NCBI GenBank assembly: GCA_016699165.1 | Contig: CP064963.1 | Coordinates: 3,968,001-4,032,000, forward strand | Direction: 5' to 3' | Length of the DNA: 64,000 nucleotides | From: Candidatus Melainabacteria bacterium | Lineage (GTDB): Bacteria; Cyanobacteriota; Vampirovibrionia; Obscuribacterales; Obscuribacteraceae | In this document: in pieces, positions 1-9,042 of the stretch | Position numbering within the stretch: the first letter of the stretch is position 1 | Layout: every line of letters begins with the position of its first letter | Notes under the pieces: generated by a model | What the model was told of the DNA's origin: nothing | Databases searched by the model: none | What the model saw: the letters and a program-made list of their open reading frames with translations, nothing else | Translations under genes and position numbers: made by a program

Positions 1-1425
1 TTGTCTTGCAGCAGAATGATCAACAATTGGTTTTGGATAAGTTTCGCCAAGAATCACCCCAGCCATTTGCAATTCAAGAGGAGGCGCTTCGTGGGGTTTA
101 TGAATCCATTTCTTGTTTAATTTTGCCAATTCGGGCACCCATTCTTTTATATAGGTGCCTTCGGGATCGAACTTCTCGCCCTGTAAAACAGGATTGAAAA
201 TTCTAAAAAATGGCGCTGCATCGGCTCCACATCCAGCGGTCCACTGCCATCCGAGCGTATTATTAGCCAAATCAGCATCGACTAGAGTGTCCCAGAACCA
301 ATCTGCACCTGTTTGCCATGGCAGAAGCAAGTCTTTGGCTAAAAATGAGGCAACAATCATACGCACTCGATTGTGCATCCATCCTAAATGCCAGAGCTGG
401 CGCATTCCCGCATCGACGATGGGAAAACCGGTCATTGCCTGCTGCCACTTTTCTAGCGAACCGTTATCGGTACGCCAGGGGAAGGAGGCGAACGAAGTCT
501 GAAGTGGCTCGTCGGTCGTTTTCGGGAAGTAGTGCAAAAGATAATGGGCGAAATCTCGCCAACCTATTTCTCTTAAATAAATTTGTGTGCTTTTTGAGTC
601 GTGTTCAATTGCGCGATGCCAGATTTGGCGGGGACTGATTTCACCAAAATGCAAGTGGGGTGAAATGTAAGAAACGTCAGAATCGCCTGGTCGGTCTCTG
701 CCGGTATCGTATTTGGTAATAGATTTATTGACGAATTTAGAAAGTCGTTTGTGCGCTCCGGCTTCACCCGGTTGCCAAAATTCTTCCATATCTTCGTACC
801 ACTTGATGCGCGGGATCAAATGTAAATCGTTCAAATCTTTTTTGAAGACTTTACTTGAATATTCAATGGTGTCAAATTTGGTGCCCTTAATTATTTTGCC
901 AAATTTAGACTTGGGCAAGGGCACAGTATGACGATCGAAATGGTTTAGACATGCATTCCAGAATGGAGTGAAAACTTTGTAGGGACCGCCAGTTTTATTA
1001 AGCAAATTGGCCGGTTCGATAAGCAGACCATCATGATATGAAAAACACTCTACACCAATTTTTTCAAGTTCTTGCTCAACGACTTCTTCTTGTTTTGATG
1101 CCCAGGGTTCATGGCGATGATTATAAAAAAGATAGTCTGCCTTAACTGATTTTGCAAAACGAGCAATTTCTTTTGATGCCACTCCATGTAGTATCACAAG
1201 TGGGATTTCTCTTTCTTGGAGGTCTGCTTGCAATGAAGATAATGAGTGATGCAGCCACCATCTGCTAGCAGCCCCCATAGCCCATTTACCCTCGTCTGGG
1301 TCGCTCATTACAAAAACAGAAATACAATCGGCTTTGTCGGCGAGCTTATTTTCAAGCGCGTGCAATGCAGTGTTGTCAATTAGGCGCAAGTCAGAGCGAA
1401 ACCAATGAATAGCCCGTTTTTTCAT
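1..1425 (-). CDS. phrB: Deoxyribodipyrimidine photolyase (C-terminus cut by window edge)
   Basis: This gene encodes a cryptochrome/photolyase family protein that repairs UV-induced cyclobutane pyrimidine dimers with FAD and light. The frame is open from ATG at 1425 to base 1, so 475 residues are visible and the C-terminus lies outside. The N-terminus (MKKRAIHWFRSDLRL) is the typical start of the antenna-binding Rossmann domain. The FAD-binding helical domain carries GWQWTAGCGADAAPFFRIFNP from about residue 392, the hallmark class I signature. It lies 26 nt downstream of the ferrochelatase gene on the same strand, so the two may be co-transcribed. The family is clear; whether it is a CPD photolyase or a relative cannot be settled by eye. 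Confidence 0.93.
   Translation of the reverse strand, partial: MKKRAIHWFRSDLRLIDNTALHALENKLADKADCISVFVMSDPDEGKWAMGAASRWWLHHSLSSLQADLQEREIPLVILHGVASKEIARFAKSVKADYLFYNHRHEPWASKQEEVVEQELEKIGVECFSYHDGLLIEPANLLNKTGGPYKVFTPFWNACLNHFDRHTVPLPKSKFGKIIKGTKFDTIEYSSKVFKKDLNDLHLIPRIKWYEDMEEFWQPGEAGAHKRLSKFVNKSITKYDTGRDRPGDSDVSYISPHLHFGEISPRQIWHRAIEHDSKSTQIYLREIGWRDFAHYLLHYFPKTTDEPLQTSFASFPWRTDNGSLEKWQQAMTGFPIVDAGMRQLWHLGWMHNRVRMIVASFLAKDLLLPWQTGADWFWDTLVDADLANNTLGWQWTAGCGADAAPFFRIFNPVLQGEKFDPEGTYIKEWVPELAKLNKKWIHKPHEAPPLELQMAGVILGETYPKPIVDHSAARQ
460..471 (+). repeat. Iterated palindrome ACCGTTATCGGT, copy 1
   Basis: Copy inside the photolyase coding sequence. Arms ACCG/CGGT flank TTAT. See the finding on the iterated palindrome. 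Confidence 0.6.
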
Positions 1426-1451
1426 GAAAATGCTGGTCCTTATTATGGGAT

Positions 1452-2507
1452 CTAGCCAGGTCGACCAGGTGAGGCGGTTGCGCCGCGAGGACAACAGTTG
1501 GCTGGGCAAACGTTTGGGGAGATTGGGAAAGTGCCTTCTTTTTGGGCAGGTTCTCCATTCAAACGCTCGCCAATAAGATCAGAGATCATGAAAATGAAAT
1601 GAGGATGAAGTCCGGCAGTTTTTGCACGTAACATTTTTATTTCGAGCTCTTTGCAAAGGTCGGCTGCTTCGATGTCGAGATCGAATTTTACTTCCATGTG
1701 GTCTGATACGAAGCCAATTGGCGCAACCACCACTTCCAAATAGCCCTCAGCTTCAACTTCGCGTAAATGATCCAAGATATCTGGCTCCAACCATTTTTGA
1801 CTGGGCGGACCGCTCCTGCTTTGAAAAACTACTTTCCAGCTTTTGATTTTAAGCCGCTCTGCGAGAATCGAGGCAACTTCATTTAATTCGCTTTCGTACT
1901 TGCATCCATCCGCCATGCTGACAGGCAGGCTGTGGGCAACGAATGCGACATGTACTAAATTGCGATTTGGGAACTGGAAAAGACACTCGTTAAGCCGCTC
2001 TTCATTGGCAGAAAGAAAACCTGGATGATTGAAAAATGGGCGAATCTTATCTATTTCAGGCACTTTTCTCTCGGGAAATTTTTCTTTGAATTCCATTTGA
2101 GCTTGCTCAATATCTTCAAGATACTGACGACAACTTGAATATGAGCTGTAAGCAGAAGTCACAAAAGCAAGCGCTTTGTTAACACCTGCATTGGACATTT
2201 CAATTAGAGCGTCTAGAAGATATGGTTTCCAGTTGCGATTGCCCCAGAAAATGGGCAAATTGATTTCTCTAAACTTAAGTTCTTCTGTAAGTATTTTTAT
2301 AAGTTGACGATTTTGATCATTTATCGGGCTTACGCCACCAAATAACTCATAATGTTTTGCTACTTGCAAAAGTCGCTCGTCAGGCACGTTTTTACCGCGC
2401 GTCACATTGCGCAAGAAGGGCATGACATCGTCCATGCTCTCAGGTCCTCCGAAAGAAAGGACCAGGATTGCCTCATACGCAGTTTTAATATCAAAAGCTT
2501 CGCCCAT
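1452..2507 (-). CDS. hemH: Ferrochelatase
   Basis: Inserts Fe2+ into a porphyrin in the last steps of heme synthesis. The 351-residue protein has the expected motifs: LSFGGPES near the N-terminus, the catalytic AHSLP histidine (H192), FQSRSGPPSQKWLEP around residues 228-242, and the conserved SDHMEVKFDLD stretch with E272. The open frame extends upstream to 2636, but ATG at 2507 gives the family N-terminus and avoids overlapping the divergent response regulator at 2572. The C-terminus carries a cysteine cluster (CPANCCPR, residues 334-341) like the C-terminal cysteine motifs of some bacterial ferrochelatases; a metal-cluster role is inference. Whether the substrate is protoporphyrin or coproporphyrin is undetermined. 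Confidence 0.93.
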   Translation of the reverse strand: MGEAFDIKTAYEAILVLSFGGPESMDDVMPFLRNVTRGKNVPDERLLQVAKHYELFGGVSPINDQNRQLIKILTEELKFREINLPIFWGNRNWKPYLLDALIEMSNAGVNKALAFVTSAYSSYSSCRQYLEDIEQAQMEFKEKFPERKVPEIDKIRPFFNHPGFLSANEERLNECLFQFPNRNLVHVAFVAHSLPVSMADGCKYESELNEVASILAERLKIKSWKVVFQSRSGPPSQKWLEPDILDHLREVEAEGYLEVVVAPIGFVSDHMEVKFDLDIEAADLCKELEIKMLRAKTAGLHPHFIFMISDLIGERLNGEPAQKEGTFPISPNVCPANCCPRGATASPGRPG

Positions 2508-2571
2508 GTAGGGCAAATTATACCAGCCCCCCTTGAAGAATCTTTTGGGGAAGTTAAAATGAAAAACTATC

Positions 2572-3258
2572 ATGGCTAAAATTTTGATTGTTGAAGATGA
2601 GAAAGACCTCGCCACCTTAATTGGTAATTGGCTCAAGCGCGAGCATCATTTGGTAGAGACTGTACACGACGGTGTCGCTGCCCTGGAGCAGCTCAGATTC
2701 AGCTCTTTTGATGTCATTATTCTTGATTGGATGTTGCCCAAACTGTCTGGAATAGACGTTTGTAGGGACTATCGCGGGCACGGCGGAGACGCTTGCGTTC
2801 TTATGATTACTGCGCGTGACGGTCTCGACAATAAAGAAATGGGCTTCAATGCTGGTGTGGACGATTACATCACAAAGCCGCTTGAGCTAAAAGAATTGTC
2901 CATGCGAATCAACGCGCACTTGCGCAGAGCCAGTCAAACAGTACATACCACTTTTGATATTCGCGACATTCACATAGATATTCAAAATCACAAAGTATTT
3001 AAAGCGGGTAAAGAAGTGCATTTACTGCCTAAAGAATTTCGTCTGCTTGAATTTTTTGTGCGTCATCCCGATCGTATATTCAGCGCAGAAGAGCTCATCT
3101 CCTCAGTTTGGGAGTCTGACTCGCTGGCTCAAAATGACACAGTGCGTGGACATATAAATAGATTGCGCAAAAAACTAGACGAGCCTGATAAACCTTCGAT
3201 CGTTGGAACTGTGCATGGTGTCGGCTACAAATTCACTTTGGATGAGAATCTGAATTGA
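2572..3258 (+). CDS. OmpR/PhoB-family response regulator
   Basis: Two-component transcriptional regulator of 228 residues. The receiver domain (about 1-120) has the acidic pair E8/D9, phospho-acceptor D52 in ILDWMLPK, and the conserved lysine in DDYITKPLE. The C-terminal half (about 130-225) is a winged-helix DNA-binding domain with the PKEFRLLEFF and RKKLDEP...VHGVGYKF signatures. It overlaps or abuts the histidine kinase gene that follows, so the two are almost certainly translated together as a cognate pair. It is divergent from hemH across 64 bp that must hold both promoters. The signal sensed is unknown. Confidence 0.95.
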   Translation: MAKILIVEDEKDLATLIGNWLKREHHLVETVHDGVAALEQLRFSSFDVIILDWMLPKLSGIDVCRDYRGHGGDACVLMITARDGLDNKEMGFNAGVDDYITKPLELKELSMRINAHLRRASQTVHTTFDIRDIHIDIQNHKVFKAGKEVHLLPKEFRLLEFFVRHPDRIFSAEELISSVWESDSLAQNDTVRGHINRLRKKLDEPDKPSIVGTVHGVGYKFTLDENLN

Positions 3259-3260
3259 AC

Positions 3261-4502
3261 ATGGTCAAACGGCTTCGTTTGAAGCTGGCCGTTTATTTCG
3301 CCTTGTTTGTTTTAATTTTGTACGAACTTGGTGTGTTGGGGTCTGTGGGAATTTTTCAGTGGGGACTTTCGCGCTCCATGGATATTTTGTTGCAAGACCT
3401 GCTAGCCGAAACAAGGCCTAGTGTGGAAATCACAAACGACATTCCATCTTTAGCAAGTTGGGCGCGAGCGGCTAAACGTGAGCATTCTCCTGTACTTGCT
3501 ATTGTTCAGATATACGATCAAAATCGAAAATTAATTCAAAATTTTGGTCCGGCAGGCGTCAAGCGGCTTGCCTCTGGACACATCTTTAATAAAGACAAAA
3601 CGATATCGGTACGCTCTTTATATCAACCTATCATTCACCAGGGAAAAGCCTACGGATTCTTGCAAATCCAGGTCTCCACGGCATCTGACGACAAAATTTT
3701 CAATGACATGTTACTTGCCACTTTTCTTGTCATGCCGTTTCTAGCTCTGGGAGTTGTGGTTGCAGGCTATCAGTTTGCAGGAATTGCACTAAAGCCTGTA
3801 GAAGAAACGCTCAGTTTGTTCAAAAGATTCGTTGCCGATGCTGGTCACGAACTAAAAACACCAATATCTGTAATTGAGGCCGCGACCGAGACACTGAGCG
3901 CAGTTGAGGGAAGCGATCCCATCGCAAAAGCTGATCTCGAGTTCGAATTAAATATTATAAGTAAAGCCAATAAGCGCATGAAAGAATTGACGTCAGATCT
4001 TTTGTTCCTTGCCAAAGTAGAAGATCAAGCAATCATTTTTAGACGCAGAGAAATTATCATGGCTGAGCTAATCGAAGAAGTAGTCGACCAGTTCAGACCA
4101 CTGGCTCGCTCTAAAAATCTGATTATCGAATTGGACGCCACCTCATCTGTGATTATCGAGGGGGAACCCGAATCGGTTCATCAAGCAATAAGTAATTTGC
4201 TTAGTAATGCTGTGCGTTATACAGATCAAGGCAAGATTTCGGTCCGTTTGAGTGAGTCTGAAATCCATGCAATAGTGGAGGTTAGCGATACTGGAATCGG
4301 TGTTTCAGAGGCAGACAAAGATAATATCTTTCACAGATTCCACAGAAGCGAAGAGTCGCGCTCGCGAGAGGCGGGAGGTGCCGGTCTTGGACTTTCAATC
4401 GTGAAAGCAGTGCTTGAAGCCCATAAAGGCTCGGTTTCAGTAGAATCAGAGCTTGGAGCTGGTAGTACATTTATCGTACGTTTTCCGAAGAAGCTTGTTT
4501 AG
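3261..4502 (+). CDS. Sensor histidine kinase, partner of the preceding regulator
   Basis: Membrane-bound two-component kinase. An N-terminal transmembrane helix, an extracytoplasmic region of roughly 130 residues and a second helix (about 150-175) precede the kinase core. The H box FVADAGHELKTP holds the phosphorylated histidine about 30 residues past the second helix, followed by N box (AISNLLSNAVRYT), G1 (DTGIGVSEADKDNIFHRF) and G2 (GGAGLGLSIVKAVLEAHKG). The start is ATG 3261; an in-frame TTG at 3255 overlaps the upstream stop as TTGA and is an alternative that would add two residues. The gene follows the response regulator without a gap. Confidence 0.93.
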   Translation: MVKRLRLKLAVYFALFVLILYELGVLGSVGIFQWGLSRSMDILLQDLLAETRPSVEITNDIPSLASWARAAKREHSPVLAIVQIYDQNRKLIQNFGPAGVKRLASGHIFNKDKTISVRSLYQPIIHQGKAYGFLQIQVSTASDDKIFNDMLLATFLVMPFLALGVVVAGYQFAGIALKPVEETLSLFKRFVADAGHELKTPISVIEAATETLSAVEGSDPIAKADLEFELNIISKANKRMKELTSDLLFLAKVEDQAIIFRRREIIMAELIEEVVDQFRPLARSKNLIIELDATSSVIIEGEPESVHQAISNLLSNAVRYTDQGKISVRLSESEIHAIVEVSDTGIGVSEADKDNIFHRFHRSEESRSREAGGAGLGLSIVKAVLEAHKGSVSVESELGAGSTFIVRFPKKLV

Positions 4503-4618
4503 CCGTTTTTGGGCAACCTGCGTGGTATTCCCACAAATAAGACGACCGTAAGCAAAACGATCACAAAACTTGCACACCTGCCAAGTAGATTGAAATCGGC
4601 GGGCAGGTAGGCGATTAA

Positions 4619-6433
4619 ATGGAATCCAAATTATTCAATCCGAATCATTCAACTGTTGAATTTGAAAAAATGCAGTTGGACAATCAGATTCTCAAAAATC
4701 AAATTGTCGAAGAAACAGATAAACAATCTGACGTTGAGCTGGAGAAACCAGAAAATGGTTTGAAGGGGCTCAAGCACTGGCGCGAAGATTTAGTCGCTGG
4801 TTTGATTGTTTCTTTAGTTAGCGTACCGTTATCGTTAGGCATTGCAGTCGCATCTGGGGCGCCGCCCATTGCCGGAATAATTTCATCAATCATTGCCGGA
4901 TTGATTTTTCCATTTTTAGGTGGAGCCTATATGACCATAAGCGGACCGGCTGCCGGTCTTGCTCCTGTCGTACTTGCTACCATTGTGGCATTGGGTCATG
5001 GCAATATGGATGTCGGATACAAACTCTGTCTGGCTGCCATTTGTTTTGCAGGTATGGTTCAAATCTTTTTGAGTCTTGTCAAAGCGGCACGATTAAGCGC
5101 AATGTTTCCCTCTGCTGCAATCGAAGGAATGCTTGCATCCATCGGACTTTTAATAATCGCAAAACAATTGCCAAATTTCATTGGACACAAATTTCAAGCG
5201 CACGAATTCTTTGGAATAATTTCTGAATTACCGGCGCAAATTTTGGTGATGAATCCAAAGGTTCTAGCGATATCGGCAGTCTGTCTTTTTATTCTAATTG
5301 GACTGTCTCAATTTAAATCGCCACATTTAAAGATTATTCCTCCTCAACTAATTGTGGTTTTTGTGGGAATAGCAATGGGAAATGTGATTGGCTTAGATCC
5401 CAAATTGCTTATTCACATTCCAGATAAAGTGCTGTCGGGCATTGCGTTTCCGGACTTTCAAGGGTTGTTAGCCAACCAGGCTTTATGGCTTTCCGTTATC
5501 GGTTGTGTATTAACACTGACACTTGTAGATGGATGTGAATCTCTTGCCACAATTAAAGCGATTGACAAAATTGATCCGTATCACAGAAATTCAAATCCAG
5601 ATCGCACTCTCTTTGTGATGGGCGTTTCAAATGTTTGCTCAAGCATGGTCGGCGGACTGACGATTATTCCAGGTGGTATCAAAAGCACAACATGTATTCT
5701 TTCGGGAGGCAAAACACTCTGGGCTAATTTTTACAACGCGTTCTTCTTACTCATTTATTTGTTTCTGGCAAAAGACCTTATAAATATGATTCCACTTGGA
5801 GTGCTTGCTGCGATTTTGATGCACATCGGATACAAATTATGTGCACCCAAACGTTGGGCTCGAATGGCTGCAATCGGCTGGGAGCAACTAGCTGTCTTTG
5901 CCTCAACTATCATTATGACGTTGGCGACAGATTTGTTGTGGGGATTGTTATTTGGTACAGCTCTAAAATTCTTGCTGACACTTGTTTTTTATGTAAGAAA
6001 CGATTTGTCGATTTTAGTGGGTTACAGAAAACCAGCTACCAAAGTGGCTTTGCTCAGACTGATTGCTAATAACACCAAGCGAATGTTTAGCAATCCAGTG
6101 GTCTGGAGAAAAACTGATGAGAAAGATGGAATCCATGTCATCTACATAAACGGACCAGTTGTTTGTTTCAATTCAATGGCTATGAATAGAGAAATCGAGC
6201 GCATTCCGGCCAGCGCACAAAAAGTGCAATTCTTCTTTGGTCCTGGTGTGGCACTAATTGACCATACCAGTGTTACAAACCTGATTGCGTTTTCGACCAC
6301 AATGAAACTGCGCAGAAATGTAGAAGTCGAATTGCTTGGATTTGATCTGATGTGCAGATGTTCCAAAGACGAAGCTTGTATGCGGGTGGCGAATCCATTA
6401 ATTCAGTCCAGAGTGGCTTATACCGCTGCTTGA
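4619..6433 (+). CDS. SulP-family anion transporter with STAS domain
   Basis: A 604-residue SLC26/SulP permease, a family that transports sulfate, bicarbonate or other anions across the inner membrane. After a hydrophilic N-terminus of about 55 residues comes HWREDLVAGLIVSLVSVPLSLGIAVASG, the typical SulP entry helix, then MTISGPAAGLAP and about ten further hydrophobic segments. The last 100 or so residues form a cytoplasmic STAS domain (DGIHVIYINGPVVCF...ALIDHTSVTNLI). The DHT form of the STAS loop is common in bacterial SulP proteins proposed to carry bicarbonate, but no carbonic anhydrase gene is adjacent, so the substrate is left open. It appears monocistronic. Confidence 0.9.
   Translation: MESKLFNPNHSTVEFEKMQLDNQILKNQIVEETDKQSDVELEKPENGLKGLKHWREDLVAGLIVSLVSVPLSLGIAVASGAPPIAGIISSIIAGLIFPFLGGAYMTISGPAAGLAPVVLATIVALGHGNMDVGYKLCLAAICFAGMVQIFLSLVKAARLSAMFPSAAIEGMLASIGLLIIAKQLPNFIGHKFQAHEFFGIISELPAQILVMNPKVLAISAVCLFILIGLSQFKSPHLKIIPPQLIVVFVGIAMGNVIGLDPKLLIHIPDKVLSGIAFPDFQGLLANQALWLSVIGCVLTLTLVDGCESLATIKAIDKIDPYHRNSNPDRTLFVMGVSNVCSSMVGGLTIIPGGIKSTTCILSGGKTLWANFYNAFFLLIYLFLAKDLINMIPLGVLAAILMHIGYKLCAPKRWARMAAIGWEQLAVFASTIIMTLATDLLWGLLFGTALKFLLTLVFYVRNDLSILVGYRKPATKVALLRLIANNTKRMFSNPVVWRKTDEKDGIHVIYINGPVVCFNSMAMNREIERIPASAQKVQFFFGPGVALIDHTSVTNLIAFSTTMKLRRNVEVELLGFDLMCRCSKDEACMRVANPLIQSRVAYTAA
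5492..5503 (+). repeat. Iterated palindrome, copy 2 (TCCGTTATCGGT)
   Basis: Copy within the SulP gene. It differs from the consensus only at the first base; the core CCGTTATCGG is intact. Confidence 0.5.
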
Positions 6434-6473
6434 TTTTTGAATTGAGCCACCACTAGTAGTGCAGAAAATTTAA

Positions 6474-6941
6474 CTAGTTTGAATCTAAATTATTAGCTGA
6501 GGCGTTTTGTTCGCCCATCGCTACTCCATCTGCATAATAAGCGGGAAAGAAACTATTTGGATAATAGGAATAGCCTAGCCCGTAGGCGCCGTAAGTTGGA
6601 GCCGCGCCCCATCCGTAGCGATAAGGTGCATGGCTGAAATAGCCGTGATTGACAGGAAGTCTAGCTCCTAATGCATCACGGTCTCCAATTCCAAAATGAT
6701 TACCTAGTCCTCGACCAAAGTCGCCATCTCGACCAAATCCATCACGGTCGCCACATTCGTGTCCGCAAGCCCCGTGTCCTGGTCCGTCATGTCCCATTCC
6801 TGCGTGGTCGAATCCACCATGACTCATGCCGCCGTGTCCGCCGCCTCGACTAAAACTGGCAGGCGCACCAACTAAAGACGCGCATATTGCAAGATTCAAC
6901 AAAGTGAAAATGGATAGAAATTTGCCTGTGGTGCGTTTCAT
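6474..6941 (-). CDS. Secreted Gly/His/Asp-rich protein of unknown function
   Basis: Not recognised as a known family. The preferred start is ATG 6941 (MKRTTGKFLSI), which gives 155 residues with a clear signal peptide ending near ASFS; the frame is open up to 6992. The mature N-terminal half is dominated by Gly with regularly spaced His and Asp (GHGGMSHGGFDHAGMGHDG, then two Cys in ACGHECGDRDG). The second half is Tyr/Gly/Ala-rich (YRYGWGAAPTYGAYGLGYSYYP). Such composition could bind metal or be a disordered surface component, but this is inference. It converges on the SulP gene and is not clearly in an operon. Confidence 0.7.
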   Translation of the reverse strand: MKRTTGKFLSIFTLLNLAICASLVGAPASFSRGGGHGGMSHGGFDHAGMGHDGPGHGACGHECGDRDGFGRDGDFGRGLGNHFGIGDRDALGARLPVNHGYFSHAPYRYGWGAAPTYGAYGLGYSYYPNSFFPAYYADGVAMGEQNASANNLDSN

Positions 6942-7033
6942 CACAATGCCCTCGACTACAAAGATTTGAAAGCTTGTTTGTAATAAACCCAAAAGCGGTT
7001 AGATCTTAACTTTGAAAAGTCGAGATCTTAACT

Positions 7034-8959
7034 TTAAATCTGAGAATCAGTGGTCAAGTTTTTTCTTTCACTCGACTTAATTGGTGCTTTTTCGTTTTTA
7101 TGCGAATGTGCTGCCATCCAGCCCAAAACGCCCATGGTGACGTCCTCTTTGAACTGTCCCGCCTCGAATATTAAATGTTCGGTTTCACCCAACATCACAA
7201 GTGTTTTTCTGGGATTGGCCACTGATTCAAACAAGTCGTAAGTACCTGTTTTCTTCACTAATTTGTCAGCGTCACCGTGGAAAATAATTACAGGTGTGTC
7301 GGTAATTTGTTTGGCGAATTCGACGTTTTTATCCATGAAATGTTGAAATTCAACCAATTCTTGAGGCGACAAGCGCAAACGGCTGGAAGGGTCATTGGCC
7401 CAGTGTTCGCGCAATTGGCTTTCGGATGTTGCCTGGTTCACAATTCGTGTACCGATATCGAAAGGTCGATTTTTATTTTTCAAAAAATGCAAGCCAACCG
7501 ATAACGCTTGGCGATGTGATTGGTACCTCATTCCCGACGGTACCGAGCAAATCAGTCCGTCTAAGAGCTTGCCTTTTCGCGCGGCAAGTCGCATCACAAT
7601 TGCTCCACCCATTGATTCGCCAAGTAGAAAAAGCGGCACGTTGGGATTATCTTTGCGCAAAACACCAACCAGGTTTTCTAGATCTGACACGCAATCTTCC
7701 ATGTTCAGCCTGTCGTGACCGCGTGCGTCTAAATAGCTTCCAAAGCCGCGCACATCAAAGGAAACAGTGGTTACGCCTTCGCGCTGAATTCTTTTGGCGA
7801 AGGATTCGTATGAGCGGTGGTGGAGACCTAGTCCATGCACGCATATAAGTAAGGCGGTCTGCTCCACTCTTGGATCGCTCCAGACCCAGCCTGGCGGCTC
7901 GGTTTTGCGAGTGTTATATCTCCATGCGCAAAGTGGCGGTGCGATGCCGCGACCAGTTGCCTCAAAATACTTTGATGGACCAAACAAAAAACGATCGGTG
8001 AAAGCATATTCTTGTTTGGATGATTCGCCAAAAACATAACGCGCCAATCGATCTTTCATCAACTGACCTTTTTCATCGTTCGTCAAAATGTCTTTGTACT
8101 CTTCGCTCAATCGATCTAAATTTGCTTTGCGAAAAATCCAGATTGATTTAAAAGCTAGTCCGCGTTGTCTTGGATCGCCTAATTTTTCATACGCTTCAGA
8201 CAACTGGAAGATCGACCATCCATAATCGACGTCGAATTCACCGTACATGCAGCGGCTGATTTTAGCCAGTTCTTCATAAGTACAAGCAGCTTCTTTGTAC
8301 ATCTTTTGTTGCCAGTAACACCCCGCAAGACCAGACAGGGCAAATTTTGCCACCAGAGCGCCAACATTTTTGTTTAGCGAATCAAGTGTCATCTGATACA
8401 TTTTTGCCGCATCGCTTAGCTTGTTGTCAGCGTACAAACACTCAGCCGCCACCAGATAGGCAACAGATTTTCCGTAAGCCTTGCAATTAGAAAAACTAGA
8501 AGCCTTGTGACAAAGCTTGTAAGCGGCCTGAAATTTGCCTTGCTGATAGAGTGATGCAGCCAGATCTAACATAGTGTCTGCGGATTCTGGATTTTCTTTG
8601 AGCAAGTCTTCGAATATCGTTTGAGCTTTGGCACTCTCTTGTAAATGGCAATAGCAAATGCCAGTCATTCTTTTGACATCGGCACTGCAATTTCCTTTTT
8701 TGGTTTGAGCAAGACACCAATCAAGTGCTTCTTTGTATTTGCCTTGCATAATCAGCGTGGCAGTTTCACTTGCAGCCGGTCCGACTATTAGAGTCGGTGC
8801 AAGAATTGATTGTGCTTTGGGCTCGTTTGCAGAATTTGTTTCGGCACTCTTTGCAGCACTCGTCGCCGCCTCGTCCTGAGCCAAGCTTGCAAGGGCTGGA
8901 GTACAAAGAAGCAGTAGCGTAAGCGCAAGCGCTTGTAGAGGTGTGGTTTTCATCGACAT
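7034..8959 (-). CDS. Exported TPR protein fused to an alpha/beta hydrolase
   Basis: A 641-residue two-part protein. ATG 8959 gives MSMKTTPLQALALTLLLLCTPALASLA, a clean signal peptide; an upstream extension to 9049 would run into the divergent gene. Residues about 70-330 are tetratricopeptide-like helices (KYKEALDWCLAQTKKG, QQGKFQAAYKLCHKASS). The C-terminal part is a serine hydrolase of the monoacylglycerol lipase / S33 type: an HGLGLHHRSYE oxyanion loop, nucleophile elbow LLGESMGG, a late aspartate in FHGDADKLV and histidine in ETEHLIFE complete a Ser-Asp-His triad. The substrate is unknown. The fusion of a secreted TPR scaffold with an esterase-like domain is less common than either domain alone. 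Confidence 0.85.
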   Translation of the reverse strand: MSMKTTPLQALALTLLLLCTPALASLAQDEAATSAAKSAETNSANEPKAQSILAPTLIVGPAASETATLIMQGKYKEALDWCLAQTKKGNCSADVKRMTGICYCHLQESAKAQTIFEDLLKENPESADTMLDLAASLYQQGKFQAAYKLCHKASSFSNCKAYGKSVAYLVAAECLYADNKLSDAAKMYQMTLDSLNKNVGALVAKFALSGLAGCYWQQKMYKEAACTYEELAKISRCMYGEFDVDYGWSIFQLSEAYEKLGDPRQRGLAFKSIWIFRKANLDRLSEEYKDILTNDEKGQLMKDRLARYVFGESSKQEYAFTDRFLFGPSKYFEATGRGIAPPLCAWRYNTRKTEPPGWVWSDPRVEQTALLICVHGLGLHHRSYESFAKRIQREGVTTVSFDVRGFGSYLDARGHDRLNMEDCVSDLENLVGVLRKDNPNVPLFLLGESMGGAIVMRLAARKGKLLDGLICSVPSGMRYQSHRQALSVGLHFLKNKNRPFDIGTRIVNQATSESQLREHWANDPSSRLRLSPQELVEFQHFMDKNVEFAKQITDTPVIIFHGDADKLVKKTGTYDLFESVANPRKTLVMLGETEHLIFEAGQFKEDVTMGVLGWMAAHSHKNEKAPIKSSERKNLTTDSQI

Positions 8960-9042
8960 TAACCCGATTTTTAGCCTTTTAATCAAAAAAAATAGTCTAA
9001 TATTATCACTTAGCCAGATTCCTGCCGGAGAATGAATCGAAA

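Noticed and set aside
155..638. Overlapping plus-strand frames inside the photolyase region
   Set aside because: They are antisense to a convincing photolyase frame with conserved FAD-binding motifs.
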